From Verrucomicrobia bacterium LW23 (GTDB lineage Bacteria > Verrucomicrobiota > Verrucomicrobiia > Methylacidiphilales > UBA1321): a stretch of 64,000 bases of DNA. The notes under the pieces were generated by a model that saw only the letters and a list, made by a program, of their open reading frames with translations, was not told the origin of the DNA and did no database searches. Positions 1 to 10,616 of the stretch are shown here, one piece after another (the first letter of the stretch is position 1; each line of letters starts with the position of its first letter). The translations under genes were made by a program, and so were the position numbers. The stretch is taken from positions 186,001 through 250,000 of the forward strand of contig QAZA01000050.1 in NCBI GenBank assembly GCA_003054695.1, in the 5' to 3' direction.

Positions 1-1
1 G

Positions 2-3000
2 GAAACACGAGGCACCGTGGGGCAATCCCAGGTTATCGCCTTTGCGGTATCAGCGGCCGCGCCGCAAAAGAAGGTGTTTGACTTCTCAGTGCAACCTGCT
101 GAGGCCGTGGAGGTTCTGATGGCGCCCACAGTGTTGAACGGGGAGAAAACCGGCTTTGTGCGAATCGTTCCGCGACGCCCCGGCAAGTGCATTCTCAGTG
201 TGGGCAAAGCCAACATAGCGCTGGAAGTTTCTCCTGCCGCCGACATTGAGCGGGGGACTACGCCGCTGTTGCAACTCGTTGCGCCTCTGTCAGGTGCGCA
301 AATTTGGGGGCAGGTTACAGTAGGTGTCGAGTTTTTCGATGAGTCAGCCTCCAAGGACGTAAGCGGCACTGTTGACCTGGTGTTGCCTGGCGGTAAACGT
401 TATCGCCCCGAGGTCAGCCTGGGAACTGAATGGGGTCCGCATCGCCGATTCACCTTTACTATCGACGCGGACAAGCTTCCTGCCGGCCCTCTTGTGCTGG
501 CCGCCGAGGCCATCCTCTCGGATGGACGGCGGCTGCAAAGCCCGCCCATCCCTGTTCGGGTCATCCGCCCCTCGACGGCCGCAATTCTAAAGGGTGAATG
601 CGAAGATTTATTGGAAGGCCCTAAGCCTAAACGACTTGGCGAAAACGCCGTGACACCGGCCTCGCGCGATCGCACAGCCTCCGGCGGTGCGGCTGTCATC
701 AATCCCAATAATAACAAGGGAACCTGGGTGCTGCCGGTAAATGCCTCTCGTGCTGGCACTTACCAGCTTGCCATGCGCGTGCGCGGGGATTTCGCCTGCG
801 GCACGTTCCCTACGCTCGCCGTCGCGCTGGATGAGAACCAGCAACCGATCACGGCAGCGCGGCTGACGGATTCTGAATGGCGACGCGTTATAGTTGGACG
901 ACCTATCTATCTCACTGCCGGTGAGCACTTTATATGCGTGAGCCTTGCCAACTCCATGACGGTGTTTAACGAGACGCGTAATCTTAGCCTCGACACGTAC
1001 GAACTGGTGCGCCTCGACGACTCCGCAGTGCGCGCGGGTTCCGGTAAGGTGGCGAGTGAGGGCGGATCACCGATGATGGGAGGAGAAATGATGTCTGGCG
1101 GCGCGATGATGGCCGGTGATTCCATGATGTCGCCTGCGTCTCCCAAACCCGCCGACGCGATGATGGCTGCCCAACCGATGATGGCCGGGGGCGATGCCAT
1201 GATGTCGAAGATGGCCGCTGAGGAGGCCCCGCCCGGCAACGTTGGGCTGGAGCCGCCGCGTGTCGCATTTCAGCATGTGTTTGATATGCAACCTGTTACC
1301 GGGCCAGTGAGCTTGCGGGCGGCATGCTGGTGGCCGCGGCCGGAGGTCAATCGCGCTCCCAAAGTCACGCTCTTTCTTAACGGCAAAGCTGTTGGCTATC
1401 AGTACGGATCGCGTCCCGAGTTTCGGCTGGAGCCGCGCGATCTGCAGCAAGGCGTTAATACTGTGCATCTTACAGCGGTGGATTCGCAAGGCTACCTCAT
1501 CTCCAGCCCGGAGCAGCGAATTCTCTTTGCACCGCCCGGGCCGGCCAAGATGACAGCAAAACCGGTTGCGGCAACGGCCGTCGCCAAGCCGGTAGTCTCA
1601 CGCCTGCAAGTGTTTACAGCACAGGATGATCGCTGGGACGAGGCCATGCTGTCCCGCTGCACCACCAAGCCGACCGGACTTTTCATGGACGAAGCGGCTT
1701 TTTACTCAAACGGAGAAGTTCGCCTGAATCTTCCGGAAGAGCTTGAGGGCGAGTATGTTGTCACCGTCAACACCCGCGGAACGCCATGCGATGGCCCTCC
1801 GGAACTCCGCTTCCGCGTCGCCGATAACGCGAAGGTTGTGCCTGCCGAAGGCTCCGCTCCGGCCACAGCGGAAACTGCGGATGTGCTTGCGACTGTGGCG
1901 GTTGAGGATGCCAAGTATCACCAGAAGGATGTGGGCAAAATCCGACTTTCGCCCGGCAAAAAGGCGCTTTCGATGGCGTTTCTGAACGATCGTGCGGAGA
2001 AGAAGGACGGCAAACTGGTGCAGGATCGCAATGTGTGGGTCAAAAATGTCACGCTTCGGTCCACCGGAGGTGTGCCGGATACGGCGCCGATTATCACCGT
2101 TGCCTACCCGGACACGCGGCGCGAGGTGCAGGTGGCGGATGCCGATGCTGTTGTAGCAGAGATATTTGCACCACGCGGGATCAAGTGGGCCGATCTGATT
2201 ATCGATGGGGTACCGCAGGAGCTTAAGGTTGTGCGTGGCAACGGCTTCGGGCAGTTTTACTTTCCATTCTCGCTGGAGGGGCTGAGCGCGGGGCGGCACA
2301 AGGTTCGGGTGGTGGCCGAGGCGTGGGGCGGGAAGAAGACGGAGTCTCAGGAGTTCACGATAGTTGTTTCCGCACAACCACTTACGCAAAGGACGCCCTA
2401 CCAGCGCGCGCTTCATCTGGCCAGCCGATTTGGCTATGGGCCGGAGCCGGAACAGATGGCGGAGATTCTGACGCGGGGCGAGGTTTCCTGGCTGCGCACG
2501 CGCCTTGGCGAGGACAGCAGGAGCGCGGCGTTGCGGGCGCAGGCGGCGCGCGTTATGGTGGAGTACGCGGAGGATCGCGGTGAAGGGCAGGTTATCAATC
2601 CTGTGATGGCCCGGTTGCTCACGTCCCCCAACCCCGTGCGCACCCGCTTTGTTTTGTGGGCGCAAAACCACTTTTCCGTGTGGATTGGCAGGGTGCAGCC
2701 GCCGATGAAGGTGGACGAGGACGCGGCGTTTGATCGGCTGGGTGTGGCGAGTTTTCCGCAGCTGCTGTGGACCTCTGCGACGAGCCCGGCGATGTTGGTG
2801 TATCTTGATCAGGCGCGGAGCTTTGCGAAGAAAATCAACGAGAATTACGCGCGGGAGATCATGGAGCTGCACACGCTGGGCGTGCACGGCGGCTACACAC
2901 AGGCGGATGTGACGGAGCTGGCCAACCTGCTGAATGGCTGGACGGTGGCCGACGAGGCCGGCACGACCGCGTCGCAGGCGGGTCCGATCACCCGCACGTT

Positions 3001-3757
3001 CCGGTTCGATCCGTGGCTCAGCAACCCGTTGTCGCGCAGGGTGTTCGGGATGGAGTTCGGCACGGTGCCCGCCACGGCGCGGTACGATCGCGTGCGGCAG
3101 GCGCTGGAGATGCTCGCGGCGCACCCCGCCACGGCCCGGTATGTGTGCGGCAAGCTGGCGGGGCACTACGTGGGGCTGCCGGCGCCGGCGGCGCTGGTGG
3201 ATGAGCTTACGGCGACCTACATGCGCACGGGCGGCGATATGCAGGAGGTATTGGTGACGCTCTCGCGGCACCCGGATTTCTGGGCGTCGGTGGACCGACC
3301 GCGGCTGGCAACGCCGCTGGACTTCGCGTTGCGCGCGGCTCGCAGCAGCCGGTACGATTCGCCCGGCAAGGTGCTCGGCTTCCTGCGCACCAGCGGCACG
3401 GGGCTTTTCGACCGCGCGACGCCGGACGGGTACCCGGAGACGGATGACTCGTATGCGAGCTCCAACGCGCTGTTGCAACGCTGGCGCTTTGCGGGCGACA
3501 TGCAGGGCCCGCTCTTCGACACCCTGCCCAGGGAGTTGCGCGAGATGACCACCTTTGCGGACCCGGCGGCCGAGGAGGCCTGGCTGGCGCGCGTGCTTCG
3601 CATCCAGGCCATGCGCCTGTGCGGGCGCCCGCTCTCGCCGGCGTCAAAGGACGCGACGCTGAAGGTGGCGAACGCAGTGCCGGCGGGCGATCCTCAGGCA
3701 CGGGCGCGAGCGATAGGCAGCTTTCTTTTGCAGACGCCCGAGGCCAGTTTACGTTGA
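2..3757 (+). CDS. DUF1800 family protein with Ig/CBM-like N-terminal region (5' end cut by window)
   Basis: The frame is open from base 2, so the true start probably lies upstream; the first in-window start is a GTG at 17. The last ~450 residues (from about base 2395) have the DUF1800 hallmarks: LASRFGYGPEPEQM, then RFVLWAQNHFSV, then NYAREIMELHTLGVHGGYTQ. The upstream ~780 residues look like several beta-sandwich modules, including a stretch with GTWVLPVNASRAGTYQL that resembles carbohydrate-binding or Ig-like domains. Between them (about 1072-1215) is a methionine-pair-rich linker with many MM doublets among Gly, Ala and Ser. DUF1800 proteins are abundant in Planctomycetes and Verrucomicrobia and usually sit beside a DUF1501 gene; none follows here, and the upstream neighbour is outside the window. 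The biochemical function is unknown; an exported or surface role is an inference. Confidence 0.9.
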   Translation, partial: ETRGTVGQSQVIAFAVSAAAPQKKVFDFSVQPAEAVEVLMAPTVLNGEKTGFVRIVPRRPGKCILSVGKANIALEVSPAADIERGTTPLLQLVAPLSGAQIWGQVTVGVEFFDESASKDVSGTVDLVLPGGKRYRPEVSLGTEWGPHRRFTFTIDADKLPAGPLVLAAEAILSDGRRLQSPPIPVRVIRPSTAAILKGECEDLLEGPKPKRLGENAVTPASRDRTASGGAAVINPNNNKGTWVLPVNASRAGTYQLAMRVRGDFACGTFPTLAVALDENQQPITAARLTDSEWRRVIVGRPIYLTAGEHFICVSLANSMTVFNETRNLSLDTYELVRLDDSAVRAGSGKVASEGGSPMMGGEMMSGGAMMAGDSMMSPASPKPADAMMAAQPMMAGGDAMMSKMAAEEAPPGNVGLEPPRVAFQHVFDMQPVTGPVSLRAACWWPRPEVNRAPKVTLFLNGKAVGYQYGSRPEFRLEPRDLQQGVNTVHLTAVDSQGYLISSPEQRILFAPPGPAKMTAKPVAATAVAKPVVSRLQVFTAQDDRWDEAMLSRCTTKPTGLFMDEAAFYSNGEVRLNLPEELEGEYVVTVNTRGTPCDGPPELRFRVADNAKVVPAEGSAPATAETADVLATVAVEDAKYHQKDVGKIRLSPGKKALSMAFLNDRAEKKDGKLVQDRNVWVKNVTLRSTGGVPDTAPIITVAYPDTRREVQVADADAVVAEIFAPRGIKWADLIIDGVPQELKVVRGNGFGQFYFPFSLEGLSAGRHKVRVVAEAWGGKKTESQEFTIVVSAQPLTQRTPYQRALHLASRFGYGPEPEQMAEILTRGEVSWLRTRLGEDSRSAALRAQAARVMVEYAEDRGEGQVINPVMARLLTSPNPVRTRFVLWAQNHFSVWIGRVQPPMKVDEDAAFDRLGVASFPQLLWTSATSPAMLVYLDQARSFAKKINENYAREIMELHTLGVHGGYTQADVTELANLLNGWTVADEAGTTASQAGPITRTFRFDPWLSNPLSRRVFGMEFGTVPATARYDRVRQALEMLAAHPATARYVCGKLAGHYVGLPAPAALVDELTATYMRTGGDMQEVLVTLSRHPDFWASVDRPRLATPLDFALRAARSSRYDSPGKVLGFLRTSGTGLFDRATPDGYPETDDSYASSNALLQRWRFAGDMQGPLFDTLPRELREMTTFADPAAEEAWLARVLRIQAMRLCGRPLSPASKDATLKVANAVPAGDPQARARAIGSFLLQTPEASLR

Positions 3758-3796
3758 GTAACAGGCCATAGCTATAAGAAGGGGGCCTTTTATCTA

Positions 3797-4006
3797 TTGG
3801 TTATCTTCGCGGCCATTAGTATAACCGGGCTAAAGTTTGTACTTATATCCATTGGCTTATGGAGGTCGGTAGCATTTACTATCTCCTTCATAATATGCCT
3901 TCTCTTTATCGCAGGTGTGTATAGATTGCTTGTGATGAAAGCTCCCAACGAGTGCTTTCACGTCGTTCTGTCCCATGGACTTGCGCTCGGGCACCGCGTA
4001 AGCTAG
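3797..4006 (+). CDS. possible small two-helix membrane protein
   Basis: A 69-codon frame starting at TTG, with a purine-rich AAGAAGGGGG about 12 bases upstream. The first ~48 residues contain two hydrophobic stretches (ITGLKFVLISIGLW and FTISFIICLLFIAGVY), and the tail is polar. It lies between the DUF1800 gene and the nucleotidyltransferase gene and is in the same frame as the latter, separated by a TAG at 4004-4006 and three codons. No family is recognised. It could be a chance frame; the hydrophobic pattern and the ribosome-binding-site-like sequence are the only support. Confidence 0.25.
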   Translation: MVIFAAISITGLKFVLISIGLWRSVAFTISFIICLLFIAGVYRLLVMKAPNECFHVVLSHGLALGHRVS

Positions 4007-4015
4007 CTTTCGGAG

Positions 4016-4921
4016 ATGGGCCGCATTCTCTTTCTCATCAGCGCGCTGGGGGGCTCGCACGCGTATGGGCTTTCCACTCCGGCAAGTGATGTCGATTTTC
4101 GGGGCGTGTTTTTGAATGCTGACGTGGCGACGGCGGCCGGGTTGGATACCCGAGAGCATGTGACGCGGCGCGAGCCTCGCGACGAATCGTACCACGAGTT
4201 GCGGTATTTTATGCAGATGTTGCGCAAAGGCAATACGGGAGCCCTGGAGATATTGTTTAGCGATAATGCGCACTATCGGCATCCGTTGTTTGCTTTGCTG
4301 GCACACAACAGGCAGCGCTTTATCCATACAGTTCATCTCTACAAAACGCTTAAGGGCTATTTACATAGCGAGAGGCGGCTGGCAAACGGGGAGCGGACGG
4401 GGCTGTTAGGCGCCAGGCGCAAGCAACAGATTGATCGGCTGGGTTTTAGCCCCAAAAACTTTGTGCAGATGTTTCGCCTGGCACATTGTGGCATTGCTGT
4501 GTTTGAGCGAGGGGTGTTTCCTGTGGATTTAAGGAAAGATGATCCCTCGCTTGCGGATCGGTTGCTCGCCATCAAAGCCACGCCGGAACTCTATACAAAG
4601 GCCCGGCTTAATGAGGAAGCCGACCTCTGGATTGCCCGCCTGGATGCCGCGTTTGAGCATCGCCGGTACGAGTTCACCTTTGACGAGGCGCTTGCCCACG
4701 ATGTTTGCGCCGCCATTTACGCGCCGGTAATGCAGGCATTGTATGGGCAGATTGCGGCACGCAGGGACTTTCCCCCCACGCTTCACGCCTATTCACTGCA
4801 GACGCAACTGCTTGATTTTCAGCGGGATGCGGGCTGCGTGCTTGGCAATGACGAGGCGAATGAGCCGCGTTCTGTTACGGACGCGGTATGGCCGGAGATT
4901 CCTCCGCATGAATCCCGTTGA
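4016..4921 (+). CDS. YcgL-type nucleotidyltransferase-superfamily protein
   Basis: A 301-aa protein whose N-terminus carries GSHAYGLSTPASDVDFRG, the DNA polymerase beta-type nucleotidyltransferase signature with the paired Asp residues (DVD) that would bind metal. The rest is helical and matches the pattern of predicted nucleotidyltransferases of the YcgL group (COG3541), including a repeated LHSERRLANGER-type helix. The substrate of this group is not established. An in-frame TAG sits three codons upstream of the ATG, so the start cannot be moved further upstream. It is probably a monocistronic cytoplasmic protein. Confidence 0.8.
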   Translation: MGRILFLISALGGSHAYGLSTPASDVDFRGVFLNADVATAAGLDTREHVTRREPRDESYHELRYFMQMLRKGNTGALEILFSDNAHYRHPLFALLAHNRQRFIHTVHLYKTLKGYLHSERRLANGERTGLLGARRKQQIDRLGFSPKNFVQMFRLAHCGIAVFERGVFPVDLRKDDPSLADRLLAIKATPELYTKARLNEEADLWIARLDAAFEHRRYEFTFDEALAHDVCAAIYAPVMQALYGQIAARRDFPPTLHAYSLQTQLLDFQRDAGCVLGNDEANEPRSVTDAVWPEIPPHESR

Positions 4922-5104
4922 AAGCGCTGGCATAATTGTTGCATTTGCGGCATTTTATGAGCACGGACCTACTCGGTCGGAAGGGACTGCCCGCGCGGGT
5001 GGCGGCCCTGAGCTTTATCCTTTTCCGGACTGGCGGAGGCCGTCCATCCCTGGCACCTTGCGGGCAGGCTTTCTGCTAAGGCATTGTTGTCCAGGCTTTT
5101 ATGC

Positions 5105-5650
5105 ATGAGCGTTTCCTCAGATCATTTGCTGTGGTGGGTGTTACCCGGTAAGCTGGCGGGCATGCGCGTGCCTAGTCTGGACCGCACGCGGTACACCACG
5201 CACATTCACGCGGAGCCCGAATCGCTGCCGGACGATCTGGCGCATTTGTGGCGCGTGGGCATTCGCGCCGTTGTCAGCCTGCTTAACAGCGCGGGCGACG
5301 GGCCCGTATTTACCCGCGCGGGGATGGAGTATCTCTCTCTGCCTGTGCGGGATGGAGGTGCGCCGACCACTCACCAGGCGCTGCGCTTTTTGCATTTTAC
5401 CGACGAAGCGTTGCGCAACTCCAAGCCCGTTGCGGTGCATTGCGCCGCGGGGCGGGGCCGCACGGGCACGATGCTGGCGCTCTATCTCATCCATCATTTT
5501 CAGCTGGATCGCGCCGAGACCGCCGTGGAGGCGGTGCGCAAAGTTCGCCCCAGCGCTATCGAGACGTATACACAAGAGACTTTCCTGCAAGACTTTGCGA
5601 CGAATTACCCGCAGCTGATGGCCTCCTATCCCGGCGGGGGGCCAGGGTAA
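5105..5650 (+). CDS. dual-specificity/tyrosine phosphatase-like protein
   Basis: The protein contains HCAAGRGRTG, the C(x)5R phosphatase P-loop with catalytic Cys and Arg. An upstream WWVLPGKLAG stretch and the loop RDGGAPTT supply the usual N-terminal WxxPGKLAG-type motif and the general-acid Asp region. The total of 181 residues is normal for small cysteine phosphatases of the PTP/DSP fold. I chose the ATG at 5105 because it gives a compact N-terminus just before the conserved WVLPGKLAG; a TTG at 5084 is the alternative. Substrates could be phosphoproteins, phosphoinositides or nucleotides, and the sequence does not decide. No operon partner is evident. Confidence 0.87.
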   Translation: MSVSSDHLLWWVLPGKLAGMRVPSLDRTRYTTHIHAEPESLPDDLAHLWRVGIRAVVSLLNSAGDGPVFTRAGMEYLSLPVRDGGAPTTHQALRFLHFTDEALRNSKPVAVHCAAGRGRTGTMLALYLIHHFQLDRAETAVEAVRKVRPSAIETYTQETFLQDFATNYPQLMASYPGGGPG

Positions 5651-5858
5651 GTCCCGCCGCTTTTCGGCATTTTTCGGGCTGGAACATTGCGTTGCGCCAA
5701 GGGATGATGGGTGGCTCAAACGGAATGGTGAATCCCTTCGTGATTCGGCTGCATCCCGGCAGGACCTCACCACAGCCCCAACGGCCCGGCACTTTGCCGG
5801 AATCTCTAACTCCTTCTCTCTCACCACCATCCCCAGTCGCTTCGCCTTCTACCTTGCC

Positions 5859-6743
5859 ATGTGTTTCCGCTTCGCCATGCGCCGCGGTTTTCCGGCGGCC
5901 GTTCTGCTCGTCACGTTAATGGTTACGCTTGCGGGTGTTGCCGTCCTTGCGCCATCACCCGTTTGCGCGCAGCAACCGGCCGCGCCGGATGTTCCCGCGG
6001 AGCAGGTTCCTATCGAGGGCCGTATGGCAACGCTCAGCGATTTTGGCAGCGAGGACCTGGCCTACCTGGCCGTGCCGCGCACGCCGCCGCTGGGTGCCAT
6101 TATTATTCTGCACGATCGCTTTGGCATTAATAAGCAGATGAAGGCGATTACCAACAGCTTTGCGGAGCAAGGCTACATCGCCATCACGCCCGATCTCTTT
6201 AACGGCCAGATGGCGACGGACTCCAGCCGGGCGGACTCGCTAAGCGCCAACCTGCGCAATGAGTCCGCGCTGAAGACGCTGAACGCCGTGGTGAAGCTGC
6301 TGACCACAAGCCCCAAATTTAAGGTGGACCGCTTTGCGGTACTGGGCTGGGGCATGGGCGGCAAACTGGCGCTGGAGTCTCTGGCCGACCTGAAGAACCC
6401 CAAGGGGCTGCGCGCGCTGGCGGTGTTTTACCCGGCCGTGGGCAATATCCCCCGCAAGCTGGTGGGGAGGGTGCGGGTGCCCACCATTGCGTACTTTGGC
6501 TCGGCGGATACCCGTGTGCCGCCCATGCAGGTGCAGGAGTGGGAGCGCCGGATGAAGAGCGAGGGTGCGCGCCTTACCGTCTATACCGTGGAGGCCGGCA
6601 CCGATTTTGCGGACCCCAACAGCGCCACATACGCGCGTAATGTCTACTTTCAGTGCTGGGCCAATTGCGTGGAGTTTTTGCGATCCGAAATCGGCAAAGA
6701 CAAAAGCAATGTGCTGGATAAGATGAACAGACTATTCGATTAA
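5859..6743 (+). CDS. exported dienelactone-hydrolase-family protein, probable pseudoenzyme
   Basis: An N-terminal hydrophobic segment (about residues 8-32) followed by VCAQQPAA looks like a signal peptide. The remainder follows the dienelactone hydrolase alpha/beta-hydrolase fold: AIIILHDRFGIN, LGWGMGGKLALE, VPTIAYFGSADTRVP and a final AGTDFADP. In active family members the nucleophile elbow reads G-x-C-x-G-G (or Ser) and the last motif carries His. Here the nucleophile position is Gly (GWGMGG) and the His position appears to be Thr; only the Asp (SADTRVP) remains. It is therefore likely catalytically inactive, or uses other residues. The start ATG follows a strongly pyrimidine-rich leader. 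Confidence 0.85.
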   Translation: MCFRFAMRRGFPAAVLLVTLMVTLAGVAVLAPSPVCAQQPAAPDVPAEQVPIEGRMATLSDFGSEDLAYLAVPRTPPLGAIIILHDRFGINKQMKAITNSFAEQGYIAITPDLFNGQMATDSSRADSLSANLRNESALKTLNAVVKLLTTSPKFKVDRFAVLGWGMGGKLALESLADLKNPKGLRALAVFYPAVGNIPRKLVGRVRVPTIAYFGSADTRVPPMQVQEWERRMKSEGARLTVYTVEAGTDFADPNSATYARNVYFQCWANCVEFLRSEIGKDKSNVLDKMNRLFD

Positions 6744-6838
6744 GACTAAGCCCCCTTGGTTAAGACACACAGAATATAAAGCTTATGCTATTGCCGTGGC
6801 TTGTCCTTTGCATCCCGGCGTGCTTCTGTTCTTGGTAA

Positions 6839-8659
<1,821 letters not shown>

Positions 8660-8707
8660 GCGCCAAAGCTGAGGCGAACGCAGAAACCGCACCGATGAGG
8701 AAGTGCT

Positions 8708-8941
8708 ATGGAATCTTTTATCTTATCATACTTCTTATGGTTCTGGATCATTATCCCGATCATTGTGATCTTCGGCACCATCCTCTGGCTCTGGATGCTG
8801 ATTGACTGTATATCTAACGAGCCGTCCACAGGTAACGACAAAGTGGTGTGGCTGCTGGTGATTCTCCTTTTGCAAGGCTTTGGTGCTTTACTTTATTTCT
8901 TCCTCCGCCGGCCGCAACGGAGGCAGATGTTTGGAAAATAG
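8708..8941 (+). CDS. PLDc_N-like small membrane protein, paralogue 1
   Basis: A 77-aa protein with a first transmembrane helix, then the WMLIDCISNEPSTGNDKVVW motif, a second helix and the basic tail RRPQRRQMFGK. This is the phospholipase D N-terminal (PLDc_N) two-helix domain occurring alone, without a nuclease or lipase domain. A good Shine-Dalgarno (GAGGAAG) lies just upstream of the ATG. It follows the GH1-AraC gene by 48 bases and is the first of three paralogues in 2.2 kb. The function of stand-alone PLDc_N proteins is unknown. Confidence 0.85.
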   Translation: MESFILSYFLWFWIIIPIIVIFGTILWLWMLIDCISNEPSTGNDKVVWLLVILLLQGFGALLYFFLRRPQRRQMFGK

Positions 8942-8945
8942 ACCT

Positions 8946-9213
8946 TAGAGGCTGTCGACATTTCCGTGGATCCCCTTGGCGAAACTTTCCGTCCTTGGCG
9001 ATACTATCTGCCTTGGAGCTACGGACCTTCAGATAACATCGCCAAGGGCGGAAAGTTTCGCCAAGAGGGATGCTTCCACGATGTTCAACATTTCTTACGT
9101 TCTCCACTTTATCCCGTATTGCAGTACGGCTTCACAGATGTCTCGCTATAAGGGGGATATAAGCCTCTACGCAGGGGATAAAGGGGGAGGAGGCCAAATG
9201 TCGACAGCCTCTA
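8946..9213 (+). mobile_element. MITE-like element with 18-bp perfect terminal inverted repeats
   Basis: TAGAGGCTGTCGACATTT at 8946-8963 is repeated as an exact reverse complement at 9196-9213. Each end carries TA, consistent with a TA target duplication around a 264-bp element, as seen for IS630/Tc1-mariner and some IS5-group insertions. No transposase frame is present, so it would be non-autonomous. A large internal hairpin occupies the left half. It lies between two PLDc_N paralogues. The strand is arbitrary. Confidence 0.75.
8965..9076. repeat. nested long hairpin inside the MITE-like element
   Basis: The arm at 8971-9001 (CCTTGGCGAAACTTTCCG and following) pairs with 9039-9070 almost without mismatch, and CGTGGA at 8965-8970 pairs with TCCACG just outside the right arm. 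The loop is about 37 bases. Transcribed, it would form a stem of roughly 36 pairs. Confidence 0.8.
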
Positions 9214-9273
9214 GACCAATTCGCACACATGCTGTTATTATAAAGCATCAAAGCCGACCGATATAATAATACG

Positions 9274-9522
9274 ATGGAACTCATCATCTTTTTGTTCGCT
9301 TTCAGCTTCTTTTGCTTCATGTGGGTTATCATTCCCACCATTATTATCGTCGGGCTGGTACTTACGGTATGGATGCTGATTGACTGCATTACCAATGAAC
9401 CCGCGGAGGGCAATGACAAGATAGTATGGACGATCCTGATTATCCTTTTGCAAGGCGGCATCGGCGCTCTGCTCTATTACTTCGTCCGCAGGCCGCAGCG
9501 CATTCGGCAATTCGGCAAATAG
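9274..9522 (+). CDS. PLDc_N-like small membrane protein, paralogue 2
   Basis: An 82-aa protein with the same layout as its neighbour at 8708: hydrophobic helix, WMLIDCITNEPAEGNDKIVW, second helix, and basic tail RRPQRIRQFGK. Identity between the two is high in the central motif and tail and lower in the helices, so this is an older duplication than the MITE insertion between them. No partner domain is present. The function is unknown; a two-helix membrane hairpin is a safe structural reading. Confidence 0.85.
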   Translation: MELIIFLFAFSFFCFMWVIIPTIIIVGLVLTVWMLIDCITNEPAEGNDKIVWTILIILLQGGIGALLYYFVRRPQRIRQFGK

Positions 9523-9633
9523 CAACCTGCTCCATTCACACCTGTATTGTCACAGGGATTGCAGGGAGCGCGAAGGCCTCACTCCGCGCTTGCATCTCCG
9601 GCGCCACGCGTCCAACCTGTCCGCACATCCGCC

Positions 9634-10557
9634 ATGCACGCTCCCGCTCCTGCCACTGAAGACGCGCCCGCGCCGTCCCCCTCCGCGTCCCCGGGCCACG
9701 ACGCCGCCGCGATTGAAGCTGCCTACGCGCGCTGCACGCACCTGGCCACCACGCACTACGAGAATTTCCCCGTCGGCCGCCTGGTGCCCGCCCGCCTGCG
9801 CAAGCACGTGCACGCCGTCTACGCCTTTGCCCGCCACGCGGACGATCTGGCCGACGAAGGCTATGAACATGAAGGACTTGCGGAGAAAAAGCGGCTGGCC
9901 GCACTTAACGACTGGGAGGCGCAACTCCTCCAGCCCCGCGGTACCGCCACGGAGCCCATCTTTATTGCCCTGCACGAGACGATGCACGAGCTGGACCTGC
10001 CCGTCTCGCTCTTTACGGACCTGCTCTCCGCCTTCAAGCAGGACGTGGTGAAGCGCCGCTACGCCAACTTTGACGACGTGCTGGACTACTGCCGCCGCAG
10101 CGCCAACCCCATCGGGCGCCTGGTTCTGCTGCTGCACGGCTACCGCGATCCCCACCTGCACGAGCTCTCCGACCACATCTGCACCGCCCTGCAGCTTGCC
10201 AACTTTTGGCAGGATATCTCCGTCGACCTCATCAAAGATCGCATCTACCTGCCGCAGAACGACATGGAGTACTATGGCGTGACCGAGGAAGACCTCTTCG
10301 AAAAGCGCGCCACCGGCCCCTTCCGCCAGCTGGTGCAGTTTCAGGTCGATCGCACCCAGCACATCTTTAACGCCGGCGAGCCTCTGGTCGGCCACCTGAA
10401 ATCCGGACTGCGCTGGGAGATCCGCCTTACCTGGATGGGCGGCACCCGCATCCTCCAGATGATTCGCGACCAGAAGTTCGACACCCTCTCCCGCCGCCCC
10501 AAAATCACCAAATGGCAAATGCTGCCCATGCTTGTCAAAGCGTGGGTGTTTCGTTGA
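9634..10557 (+). CDS. hpnC: squalene/phytoene synthase family protein, HpnC-like
   Basis: The first Asp-rich motif HADDLADE and the second, QLANFWQDISVD, are the two diphosphate/Mg-binding motifs of trans-isoprenyl head-to-head synthases. YENFPVGRLVPARLRKHVHAVYAFAR at the N-terminus, given here only as family context, is of the HpnC type rather than plant CrtB. HpnC works with HpnD and HpnE to make squalene for hopanoids; neither partner lies in the window, so the product (squalene intermediate or a carotenoid precursor) is inferred. I chose the ATG at 9634; a TTG at 9547 would add a low-complexity Pro/Ala leader. The gene sits between PLDc_N paralogues 2 and 3, and paralogue 3 follows 59 bases downstream, possibly on the same transcript. 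Confidence 0.85.
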   Translation: MHAPAPATEDAPAPSPSASPGHDAAAIEAAYARCTHLATTHYENFPVGRLVPARLRKHVHAVYAFARHADDLADEGYEHEGLAEKKRLAALNDWEAQLLQPRGTATEPIFIALHETMHELDLPVSLFTDLLSAFKQDVVKRRYANFDDVLDYCRRSANPIGRLVLLLHGYRDPHLHELSDHICTALQLANFWQDISVDLIKDRIYLPQNDMEYYGVTEEDLFEKRATGPFRQLVQFQVDRTQHIFNAGEPLVGHLKSGLRWEIRLTWMGGTRILQMIRDQKFDTLSRRPKITKWQMLPMLVKAWVFR

Positions 10558-10616
10558 TTCCGTCGATATCCCTGATACTGAACACTTTAGCCAATTCACC
10601 AACCGCCCCCCTCGCC

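Noticed and set aside
1706-3478. 590-codon minus-strand frame opposite the DUF1800 gene
   Set aside because: Arg/His-rich shadow of the DUF1800 frame without motif or plausible start.
8946-9213. Phage or plasmid attachment site
   Set aside because: No integrase or tRNA-end duplication; the TA-flanked inverted ends fit a MITE better.
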